Source: Melieria omissa (Eukaryota > Arthropoda > Insecta > Diptera > Ulidiidae). Taken from it: a stretch of 64,000 nt of DNA. Made by a program: the position numbers and the translations under genes. The notes under the pieces were generated by a model. That model did not search any database and was not told the origin of the DNA. It worked only from the letters and a program-made list of their open reading frames with translations. Shown here in pieces: positions 27,801-39,800 of the stretch. Position 1 is the stretch's first letter; each line of letters opens with the position of its first letter. The stretch covers positions 153,193,920 to 153,257,919 of the forward strand of contig OZ020267.1 of assembly GCA_963971225.1 (NCBI GenBank), in the 5' to 3' direction.

Positions 27801-30800
27801 GTCTGTTTAATATGAAATAATTTCCGTGAACCCCGTTTTTGTTGGGACACTGATTTATTGGTATATAATTATAAATAACTTTTCAAATTTATTTTTACAT
27901 TTTCCGTTGAATTATTTAGTTACCAGTTGCTATGGAAAAAATGTTTATTAACGTGTAAATTAGTCAAAAGTTACTCTTAATTAACGCCATTTTTCATTAC
28001 AAAAGTCTGTGGTGGCATTTGTCAAATTAAGTACCATCAACAACGAGATAAAATTTCAATATAATTGAAATATTTGTAATTAAATTCCACTTATACAATA
28101 AGTTTAGACACGTGCTGTAAAAACCTAATACATGTAAAACTGAAAAAAATGGGCTAAAATATATTTAAAAAATGCCGGCGAACACGTTTTAGCGGCACGA
28201 GCCAATTTTGCTATGTTCACGTTGGCGTTTGTGCAGTGCATTTTTTAATTTTTCGTTTTCCATTTAATCGAATATTGCATACTGAAGCTGAAGGCTGAAG
28301 CGCGAGAAAGTGGTGGCCAGCGCCTGCTTTTTTCGCTTTCAGCAAAAAGCAAAACGGTTGCACTGACTTTACACAACTACACACACGGCGACCGAAAACC
28401 CTACGATTTTGCGTAATTGGGCGTTGTCTCTTGAGCAGCAATTTGCAACACTGTGCTGAGTCAAGCTCGGACTTTATTTGCCGCCCACACATCAACGTGA
28501 AGAGACCCAAGGCCCATCGCCCCGCTTCAAGCGGACAAATGAAAATTGTATTATTATGTGGAAACTGTTGTATCCAGTGCTGTGTTTCTGTTGTTGTTGT
28601 GGTTGTGGCTGTTGTTTATATATGCGACTTCTCGACTGCAGTCAAAATTAATTAAAATCAATTGGAAATTGCACGTCGACGGGCGAATCTTGCGAAAAAT
28701 CCTCACATCCGGCTCGTGCGCGTGTGGATAATTTTCGTTTTAAATTTCGTTCGTCGAAATTGCAAACGGCTAAACGAAGAAATTTATGTTGCATTTATGA
28801 TAATGCGTATTAAATGTTGTTAACTTTAACTGCCACTCGTTATGGCCTGCTCGGCAAATTAATTACGCAAGTGGAATGCGACGTGTGAGCGCAAGTCGTT
28901 TCGTTTTTGCTCCTTTAAATTCGACTGCGTTGCCTGGCTGACAGCGTTCGAGCGGAGTCGAATCGAGTCGAGTCGAGTGCAAATGGAATTGCGTGCCGCA
29001 CTTGCAGCTGCATTTCTGCAATTCTCAATTACAATGATGCGGTTTATTGCGTTTTTATTTCATTTGTAGTGCGATTATTAAACTGTAACTGCGCCATCGC
29101 TGTGCAGTCGTTTTGCAATTCAGCACAGTTATTACAATACCTACTTTTATACATTTGTCGAGTCGGTGGTCGGTCACCTGCCAGCGGGAGCGAAAATTAC
29201 AAAAGTATGTAGTAGTGTGGAAATGTTAAGGAACGCATTTTTTTCGGGTTCAATTCACAATTTCAACTTTTTAATGAGGCTGTGGCAACGTCAATGTAAA
29301 TGTCGAATGCGGCGTGGTTGGTGTGACGCGGTGCATGTAGGGCGAATTGTGTACGCAGCAGCAAAGTTTCATATTTAATGTGTTGCTTGCAAAGTCATTG
29401 TTCATAGTTTATTCTGAGTTAATTTATATTTAACTTGAAGCGCCCGGCGGCTTTACACGCACGAATTTTACGATTTCATTAAAATAATCTTTAGCCACTG
29501 TTAAATATTATTTTATGTTTATTTGCATAAACTCATAAAAAAGCTTTACTGCGTCTGATGTTAAATTTCGAACACTGAAAAACGTGTGCTGACTTAATTA
29601 TGATTTGGAGTGATTAAAGCACTCTCAAAGTTCTCTTAACCCTTTATAAACCCTTAATTAGAATAATATAAGTAATTAGTTTTCATTTTATATGCTATTA
29701 TCATAATTATTTGAAGTCAATTAAATCATTTAATCATGTTTCTCCATACAAACTAGAATCAGTTTTTAATGTAGTTTTGTATATAAAAAAGATTGTTTGC
29801 TTATAACTTCTTATTTGTACGTATTACATACCTAATATTTTATACCTCTGAACCTAATCAAACTAAACACTATTCTAAAGTTACAATTATATTCAAAATG
29901 ATGAGGTTAATGGGGTTTCGACAATACATTTTGATTTTTGTTTTGTTGAAACCCAAAGTTGACAACGTCACAAATCCGATCGTATGTGGGACGCTGGTGG
30001 TGCATTTCTGAACCTTAATTAATTTTGTATTTTTTGTACTCTAGAATTTTGGCGATCGCTGAATAAATCATTGAAATCGGTTCAGTAGTTTCCGAGATAC
30101 GATGTATTTTCGCTTACTTAACTACTACATTTGCAAGTGGGGAGCCAATGGCATAGAAAATGGCCAGTTTTGTATGGCAGCCCCCTTAAGACTTGGAGTT
30201 AGCGAGTAGATATGTTTGGATGAAACATTTGGAAGAGAAAATTAATGGGTGTCGGTCATACATTTGATACATCTGGGGGCAACTAGGGAACAATGGGAGC
30301 CCATTTTATAAAAACGATCATTTTGTATGGGAGCCTCATTAAGGGTTGGAGATAGTGGGTGAGTATGTTTGACAGAAATGTTCAGTAAGGAAAACTAGAG
30401 GGATCGGTCATAAATTTTAAACCTCTAAGAGCAACTTCTGACCAGCTGTGGAGCAATTTGTCGAATTTTCGAGCTTTTTTGTGAACTTCAACTTCGATGG
30501 GACGCCATTTAGCCCCACCCCAAAATTTTTTGGTTCATGCACTTTTTCACCAAACCGCATAAAATGAGGTTGCGGAGCATCGAGAACCCATTATTAAGAA
30601 TCTCCATACAACACTGATTTCACTCTAATGTGCATTCATAAATTAATTGAACTAATTATTAAGTTATTATTAGTTAATTATAAACTAATTAATAATTAAT
30701 TTTTCAACAATTGTTGTATGACTGGTTTCGTTGGATTAAGGCACTGAACTAAGCTTCAAATAGCCAACTTTGATCTGTGTGTGAATTTATATATAAAAGG

Positions 30801-33800
30801 AAGAGGGCTGAAAGCTTTTTCTTAGGCAATTGTTTTAGACTCAGAAAATGTAACCGATAGTAAAATTGTCTTTTCTATATTTGGAGTAAATTAGCTTAAG
30901 GGGCACAACTAGTTTGAAATTTTGAAAATTTCGTTTTTTGTTTTATTTCATATTTTTATAGTATAACTATCATAGAAAAAGTATACGAACGGATTTTGTC
31001 GAATTCGCAAAAGTCTCTGAGATACAGAGCCTCAAATCCGTCTCGTTCACTACGCGGTAACACGGTTTTAAAACTTTAAACGCGTTTTTCTCAAAACTAC
31101 GTTTTTCAAATTTGCTGCAGCTGTAACTTGATAACAAATCATCCGATCGACTTGGGTCTTTTTTTAGCTTATTGTGTATTTGTTTTTCCATACAATGACC
31201 CTCCAGTTTAATGATAGGATGAAAAGTATAATTATGCCAGGCCAGAAACCATCAGATTTTTCAGCAAAATTTTAATTTTTTTTTAAAAAAACCGCCATTT
31301 TGTTGCATTTTATTTTTATTTTACAACCGAGGGTCATTGTATAGGAAATATAACCTAGTTAAGTAAAATTTTTAGTTTTTTTGATTTCAGGCACTGCGAA
31401 GGCTACAATCACTGCAGCAGTGGGAGAACTTTTTTTTTTGAAGACTCAGGAGATGGTGGATAACTTGCTGAAAATCGAATATTTTCATTTGAAAAAATTA
31501 CTTTGTATTTATTATTTATGTATAAATATATCTGCCTAATTTTAAAACAATCGATGCAATACTTCACAAAATTCAAAATTCACAAAAATCTCCTTTTTTC
31601 AGGCGGTCAAACTAGTTGTGCCCCTTAAAAAGGTCTACTGGGATACTATATTTCAAATCGGTAAACCAAAGTACCAAACTATTTTAATCGCTTCAGGTTT
31701 ATGGGAGATTGTGTCTCCCTTGGAAAAACCAAGAGAAGAATGAGTATCATCACCTGGTGAGATCAACTGGAAAATTGTTCGCACTTCAATGCTTTGTCCG
31801 CTATTCTATCGGACGGTTATCAATTATGGCGAATATCTCCGATACGAGAAAAAAAATGTTGGTTACTAAAACTAAACATGTTTCAATTAAAAATTAAACA
31901 TAAATTAAAAGTAATTCTAAGTAATATTTAGTAATTATTACTCAATAATAGATTGAAATCAATTCTACTTCAAAATCAAACGTTTGCCCATAAATTTTGA
32001 ATGGTATGTGCACTCTATCTGGAATTGCAATAAAGCAGCACTTACATAAATTGACATTAAAATAAATAGAAAGCGGAAAATTCTATTTACGAAGCAAAAC
32101 AGCATAAAAACCATGCACAAACCACTACGTACTACACGACAGATGCGAATTAAATTAATTTATTAAATATGTATTGTAGTAGAGTTGTGCAATTATTCAG
32201 CAGTGTCAATTAGTGCTGAAATGATTTTTTAATTTTGCAATAGTTATGTGTGTATGTATGTAACTACAGTACAGTATTCGAGTATGTAATAAATGGAATA
32301 GTAAATTTCGCTGCATGGCTTTAAAGTGAATTTTTTAGTTGTTAATTCGTTTGGTTGATATCCGCCGTCTGTGGGTGCTTAGTAATTCTGTTGGTGTACT
32401 TACGTATGAGGGTGCTGGAGCAGAGCACCAGCGCTATAATGAAATCTCGCGAGGGTGTCAAAACGCCAGAGGCCAATAGCTCCAGTTCGCAGTGCATGCC
32501 AGTGAAGCCCATGGGGCAGTGGCACTCATATTTCTTTGGCGGACTGTGATCACGACAGCGACCGCCATTGCGGCACGGGAATACCAAACATTCATTGTCG
32601 TTGACACATTGACTGCCCGAGATTTTGTAACCAGCAGGACACCTAAGTGTGTGTGTTGCCACGGACGAGAGGAAGAGCAATAGTTGTTGGAGAGTAGTGT
32701 AAAATTCGACATGCGACTAGCTTATGACAAACATAAAAGAAAACAAAAATGAGTACTAAAAGAAAACACGAAAAATATTGTACTACATGGCGGATATTGA
32801 CACACATCTCTCGGTCTTTGGTTTTGCTGCAGAAGCTGTGCTGTGCAGCTTCTCGTCCCACAGCACACAGAGCGAAAAACTGCTGCCATGCAGTTCTATG
32901 GGAATAATTGCTTTTTTGGTCGATTGAAAAAAGAGTCGAAATGGTGAGCAAAAAACTGTCGACGAGCGGTGCAACGCTGAGCTGAAAGTTCGGCGCACTA
33001 AAGTTTACTCCAGAAGCTGTCCACTGACTCAGAATTTGGTTAGCATAATTTTGAAATTGTTTCCATAATGTTAGCATTGCAGCGACAACTGATTTTTCTT
33101 CTCACACACACACACATGCAAATAAACAAATATTGAATTTGTTTGCTCGGACTTGAAGAACTTTGCTTGAGCAAATATTTGTGATTTAACTCGGGGCGCC
33201 AGTGGTTATTGCCTAATCGATGGGATTACGAAAAAACAACAAAAACACTGGCAAAAAGTTTCAATAGTAGAGTTTCAAGAAAATCACCACATAAAAATGA
33301 AAACTGCAGAACGACTTTTAAACTTTATGTGCAATTCAAAAGCCGGCGGCAACCCACTGTCGGCTGTCGCAGGCTGTGTGGCCTTCGTGTGGGCGACTGC
33401 CAACAATTTTTTGCTTTTCGGGGGTTTTTCGGTGTGTTTTGCTCGCTTTCGCATACTTGAGCGAATGCTTGTTGTTGTTTATTGCATGTGCTTGCTTGGC
33501 TGCTTGTTTCCTATCCGCTCAACTCTTACTGCCGAATGAAAAAACAATCACTTCGTACACATTATTCGCTATTATTTTGCTATTGTTGTTTATTTTATGT
33601 CTTAGCCAAACTGCTGGTGCACCCAATGTGCTCGAACAGTGCGGAAAATTGCGGACTGGCGCGAGGGGCGGCGGCTCACCGCAACCAAACGCAAACTCTC
33701 TCTAATTCTTTTGATAATATCATCTCGGTTTTTTCCATTATGTTCTCTGACAATTTCAACTTTAGAAAATCCGCTAATCAGCTCGAGCGTGCGGTGTGTT

Positions 33801-36800
33801 CGGATTTATTTGTTGTTGCTCTCTGGAGTGTGCTTTGTGCAATAAAAAAGCATCAACGCGCGGCACTCGCCATTCTCCCCCCGGCCCGCTCGCTCCAACC
33901 ATGTGATGTGCATTGTGCAAAACTGACCGAAACTACTTTGGTACATTGCTGGCGCCATATTTCACGCCATCAACTTTTTCCTTAAAGTTACCCTAATCTT
34001 TTTCTTATTTGCCGCTGCCAACATTTCGCTAAAAATTCCGGCAAAAGTGCAAGCGGCGGCAGAGCAGCGCAAGCGACCGCCTGTTCTCCTTCATTCGCTC
34101 GTTTGCCGGTTGCTCGGTGCGCGCATGTTTTTCCTTCACTTTGGCAGCGAATTATTTACTCCTGCCTGCACAGCGAATCGCATATATTTTGTTTAAACTA
34201 AAACTGACAGTTTACCCGCCCATAAAAAAGCCAAATTCTCGTACAATGCGTTCAACACGACAGTTGGAAAAATGCAAAGGATACAAATAAAAAAACGAAA
34301 CGAAGCGAAATACAAATGGAGTCGAGAATGGCGAGCAATCGCACACTTCAGCTGAAAACTGTGGATGCCGCTGCTCGGCAGCTCGTTTGGGTGCAGAGTC
34401 AACGAGTCGCGCGTTTGTGTTCGGCTGACAGCTCTTTAGCGGTTGTACGTCGCAGTGTATTTGCTGGATTTGTTAACTTTCTGAGCGACGTCGATCGCGA
34501 AAAGGCAACTTGCACGTTTGACAGCGCATTTTGCTACCTTGGCACGGACGCTTTTTGCTCGGTGCACTGTGAAAATTTCTATCGCCCTTTGTTCGATACA
34601 AAAGACGCAATCTTGTCGCGACATCAGCAACAACAATGAAGTGTGATTATTTGATTGATTAAATACGAAAAATGCTAAATTTTCATGGAAAGTATGCAAA
34701 CAGATTGAAGATTGAACAGTCAAACGATGGTTGCAGATTGGTTTGCTCGAAACGCGCCTTTTTCGAAAATTGGAAAAATGAAATATTGTGGAAAGTGTTT
34801 TGCATAGCTATTACAGTTCCGGTAAAAATAATAGTAGTGTTGCTACTACATATAGTGTGACATGTTGAATTTGCTGCTGCAGTTTTTTTGTTTTGCTTTA
34901 ACCGTAGGATACTTTTATATAGACAGAGCACAAGAAAAAAGCATTGTAATAGTTGCATTTTTGTTTGATTTTTATCAAAGTACAAGCGTACTACTTTTTT
35001 TTGATCGGCCATATTTTGGAGCTATCGGCGCATTTAATTTAAATCGAATTAAACTGAATGCAATACTTAAGTTGTTACTTGTTAAAAAATGCAAAGTAAA
35101 TATTTGTAAAGAAAATCGCATTATTTTTGTTTAATTTTCTTTTTGTACAGGGTGGTCCATCTAGCGTTTGGAACTTGAATTTGTCATTCAATTTGCGTTC
35201 GTAATTTAGTGAAAAGTTTGACATTTACGAAATGGGACGTTATACGCTAAAGTGGAGAGTCTTCAGCCCAAATTGTAAGAAACTAAAAAAAATAAATAAA
35301 AAAAAACAAAAAGATTGGCCTCCAACTCCGTTGGTGGATCAATTTGCGAAGCAAGCTCGTGAAACTGGATCATTAATGGACCAAACAACCCGTTCCTGTT
35401 CACGTACAGTGCGCACAGCCGGAAACATTGCTTTTGTAGCCGAATATGTGCGTGAACATCCATCTATGTCAACTCGCCATCGCTCTCAGGAATTAAACAT
35501 TTCCCGCATTTCTTTGATGAGAATTTTGCATACAGATCTCGGCATGAAGGCTTACAAAATTCAATTGGTCCAAGAACTGAAGGCTCATGACCATCCGGCA
35601 CGTAGCAATCGAACTTTTGGGCACCGTTTTCGAAAATCGAATAATCAGCCGAAATTCTGAAGTCAATTGGCCGCCTCGGAGCTGCGATTTAAGTCCGTTG
35701 GACCTTTCTGGTGGGGAGCAGTAAACATTTGAAACATGAAATCGAAGTTGCCATTCAGGAAATTCTACCCAGAACAATCGAAAAAGTACTTGAAAATTGG
35801 GTTGACCGCATGGCGTACTGTAAGACCAGTCGTAGCAGCCATATGAGCGATATCGTTTTTCATTCTTAAATCAAAAAGTCAAAGCTTTGCAATAAAACAG
35901 AAATTTTCAAAAAATATTCATTCGGTTTTTTTTATAACCGATTCAAATTCCAAATCTTAAATGGTCCACTCTGTAGTATGCCTAGTACTATTATTTTAAC
36001 CGCAGCTGTACATGAAATGAAAAATTTAAATTTTACTTGAATAATGTACACACAACTGTTTAATTCGACTGACATTGCAACTATTTGCAATGGAAATTAA
36101 TTTACTTGAAAGTTGCAATTTTTCTATATTTTAATTGCAAACTCATAGAAAGCTTTTACGGATATTGAATACAGGTATCAAATATGGCGGACAACATTTG
36201 CATAACTAAAGCGACTTTTTCTGCATGTACCTACATACATACCTACATACTTAAATCATGTATTTGCGTAGATGAATTCTGCGCTGCTCTGGTAAAATAA
36301 ATTATTCAGGGTATTGCAACATTCGGTAAAGTTGCGCGAATTTGCAGGATAAAGCAAACATGTTGCCAGTCAGTGAAGGTTCTTGCGATAAAAAGTAGCT
36401 GCACGAAGGTTCCAACTGTGCAAGATTTGAATATTTAGTTTCAGGCAAAGTTCTTGCTTTGCAGCGCCAAAGTAGCGATGCACTATGCAGCTGCAGTAAG
36501 AAGCGCCTTAACTAGTTTCGAGCAACAGCAGCAAAGACATTCAGCTGTACCTGCAGCTGGCACCATTTTTCAGCGCTTGGATTAGACTGATATATAGGTA
36601 CATACAAGGTATGTGAAATACAATCGAAAACCAATACATGTACGACAATTCCCCGTTTAACAATAATTTTTTTAACATTCCTCTCCTTTTTTATCAATTC
36701 ACTTTCAGCGGCCGTGTAAATGTCAGAAATACTGCAAAATATTGAAAAAATTGTAGTACATACCTGCTCTACCAATTACACTTTTGAATGCATATTTAAT

Positions 36801-39800
36801 GGAGTTGTTTTTTGTTTCATTCGCACACACACACACTCACACAAAAAAACGCACACAATGCTGCTCTACTTATATGCAATTGCGAGCAGCAGCCATTACT
36901 TCCAGTTCTACATTATTTCCGTGATGAAATAACATGTTTATAAAAAAAACCAACCATTCCACCGACATTTACCAGTAAACAATAATAAAACGAGTAAAAA
37001 TGGACGATGGCGCGAATGGACGATGCCAGAACAAAAAAGCGAGATGTGTATGAAAAAATGTGAACGAGCGAGTGAAATCGATGGCACGTGAAATGGCGCT
37101 GCTAATAAAATGATTAAAATGCGAGACAGCCGTGAAGGGTGCAAAACCGAAGTAATTTTTACATGTATTATTGATAAAGGCGAATTAGTGCGCAAAAAAG
37201 ATTGCCGAGCTGATTGTGATTGATATTCGTGACACGGCATGCAGGTTAAAAGTCACATAAATAAGTAATTTGCTATGAATGAATGAATGAATGAATGGAT
37301 GAACAAACGAACGAATGTATGGATGAATGGATGGATGCATGAGACAGGACAACATTTGATGGCCACGTGGCATATAGTCCTCGTACCATATCTTCATATA
37401 CCTAATGTATATAGTTGTGTATGTATGTAAATGAGCTGCGGCTAAAAACGATATGAGTACATGGTGCCATGGGCGCTACTACATACATAGATATATTACA
37501 ATGCTAAGCAAACAAGGAGGAACAACTAAGGAAGGCAATGTGTCTATGGTGTTTGGCGCTGGGCAACACCAACACCAACAATGCTAGCGCACACCAACAA
37601 GTACGGATGACATGAACGAGGAATGAACAAAAGCGGTTCGACCGCACAACAACACTAATTTGTTTTTACATCATAAAATAACTATTTGGATGTTGTGAAC
37701 TAAAGTGTGGGCGTGGCAGCAAAGTGGAAATGATAAGGCAAAACAAACAATACAGTGAGAGCTAATGAAAAGTGGCGTAGCGGTGCAAGCAAAGCAGGCG
37801 TTTTGCTTCCGGACGCATTTCTATTTGGCTGCTGTTGTTCTGCTGCTGCGGCGACGCGGCCTGGGGCCGTTTACTTAGTTTGGGTCATGGTTTGTGGTTA
37901 GTGTTGGCGTGTGGTTGCTCACTCAGTATGATCAGGAGGCAGACGAGAATCGCCGCCAGCGCGCCCATGCTCAGCTTCAGCGTTTGGCCCTCTTGCACGA
38001 GCTCGCAGTTCTCGCCCCAGAAGCCGTCGGGACAGATGCAGCGGTAACGCAGGCGCGGCTCTAGATTGATGCAGGTGGCGCCATTCAAACATGGCAAATC
38101 CAGGCACTCGTTGCGGTCCATGCAGCCCTTGGCGTCGGGCGACATGACGCGTCCTTCGCCGCAACTGTGCGTGGCGGGGATTTGGCGGATTTGTTCGTTG
38201 GTTTGTTAGTTTGTTCGTTTCGGTAAATGACATTCGAGTGAGAAGAATAACACATGGAAATATGGTTTTCAGGTCAGTATAAGGAAAAATTCATATAAAT
38301 GTATATTGCAATGTAACATTTCGATTTTGGAATATGGAATGTGAATGCGGTGAACTTAAAACGTTTCATACTCGTTTCGCAAATCATAATGCAACTTTTC
38401 GCTGAAATGCTGATAAGTTCGAACTCAAAGTTATGTAAGACAAGTAAGGATCCAAAGAAATTTCACACAAAACCAAAAGCAAGTAACTGAACTTTGGCCT
38501 AACTGCAAGTGCGTGTCGACGCTCGTGTCGCGTACATTTTTCAACAACGGCGTCTTTAGTGTCTTTCCATGTCGACGCTTTTAGCTGTTTAGTTGTTTGG
38601 CAGTGTTGCTGCGCGGTCTTCTCATTGCTGCGCGTAATAAATGCGCAGCTGGGGAATGCCTGCAACATGCGGTGTGTTGTTCCACTTTGAAGCAGCTCAA
38701 AGCATAGCAAAACAGGAGTGTTGCAATATTTTGTAAATATTGAGAAAGCAACAACAGACACTGAAAGGACGAATAACGCTTTTAGGAATGGAGTTATCAG
38801 AGCCAGCGAAAGCCAGATATTAGAAATTGCAGGCAATAATTGTGACACATTCCGCGAAAACGCTCAAAGGATACGGGAATGTTACAAGTCCTTTGCCTCA
38901 TGTATGAATGCATGCAACGTTTAGTCGTGTAATGTGCAACTATTCGTCTGGTACATTTCTAAATAATTGCACTTGCACGTATGATTGCTTGTGGGGGGGA
39001 TATCTGGTTGTGGTAAGCGTGCGTGCACTCTTTGTGCGTTGCGAAGCGAGCGTTCGGAATTCGGAAGATGAAACAGACATATTCTTTGATAGCCTTTCTC
39101 TGCTGTAAAACCGCACCGCACAGCTGTCAGCTGCAGACTTGGCGGCGGACGGATGTCATATTTGTTTAAGCTTCTCTGATCTGAGATTCGTTTTGCTTTA
39201 CTTATTTCTTTAATATTTTATTATTTGTTTTCAACATGTTTGCTGTACAATGTGATTGCTAGGTGAGGGCGGTGTGCAGTGGCAACATCAATGCTCTGCT
39301 GGTGGCATGTATGACTGTACAAAGTGGTGTGTGGAGTGACGTGAAATGTGTATGTTTTCAATGTTTTCAACTAAAGATACGAAACGAAAAGCTTGGCAAA
39401 TTTATCGCAGTGTTTTTCACGTGTTTTGGTGAAAGATTATGTTATCTCTGAAACCAGAAAATCTTGTAATATCGAATGCAGCAAAGTGTGGGTTGATTGT
39501 CAATGCTTCAAATTTTATTACGGCTTGATTTGCAAACCACATTTTGGCGGTGATTTATCGTTTGGAAGTGATTTTGTGAGGATAATAAATGAGAGCTGAA
39601 GGGCTTCAGTGTAGTTCAGTGTAGTTTCACACTTTCGATTTTTTACATTCAACATGCCTCATCACTTTCAATGCCGCTTCCGTATGCACGACACATACCT
39701 GTAAACCTACTGAACGCACAGGATTCAAGGGCTTTAGAAGGACTGAAATGGTTTTCAATTCGCACTCGACTTTGATTTGGAAGTCTTGAAAAAAGTTATG

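Larger units (their letters stand above)
24845..32403 (-). other. CadN: CadN intron 18 (distal exon 18 to exon 19), repeat-rich
   Basis: This 7.6 kb intron contains the AT-rich tract, the short TTAA-flanked MITE, the piggyBac relic, the 155 bp tandem pair and the 725 bp TTAA-flanked element. No host exon is supported between 24845 and 32403. Confidence 0.85.
32643..37922 (-). other. CadN: CadN intron between the two exon 18 copies
   Basis: This 5.3 kb intron holds the mariner-like relic and the GAAT repeat. Frames at 33.3-34.6 kb are short, without family signatures and rich in Cys, Leu and Phe as expected from T-rich DNA. I call none of them. Confidence 0.85.

Noticed and set aside
33297..34639. 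Frames of about 100-167 codons at 33.3-34.6 kb
   Set aside because: Low-complexity, T-rich DNA giving Leu/Phe/Cys-rich frames, without start context, domains or transposon signatures.
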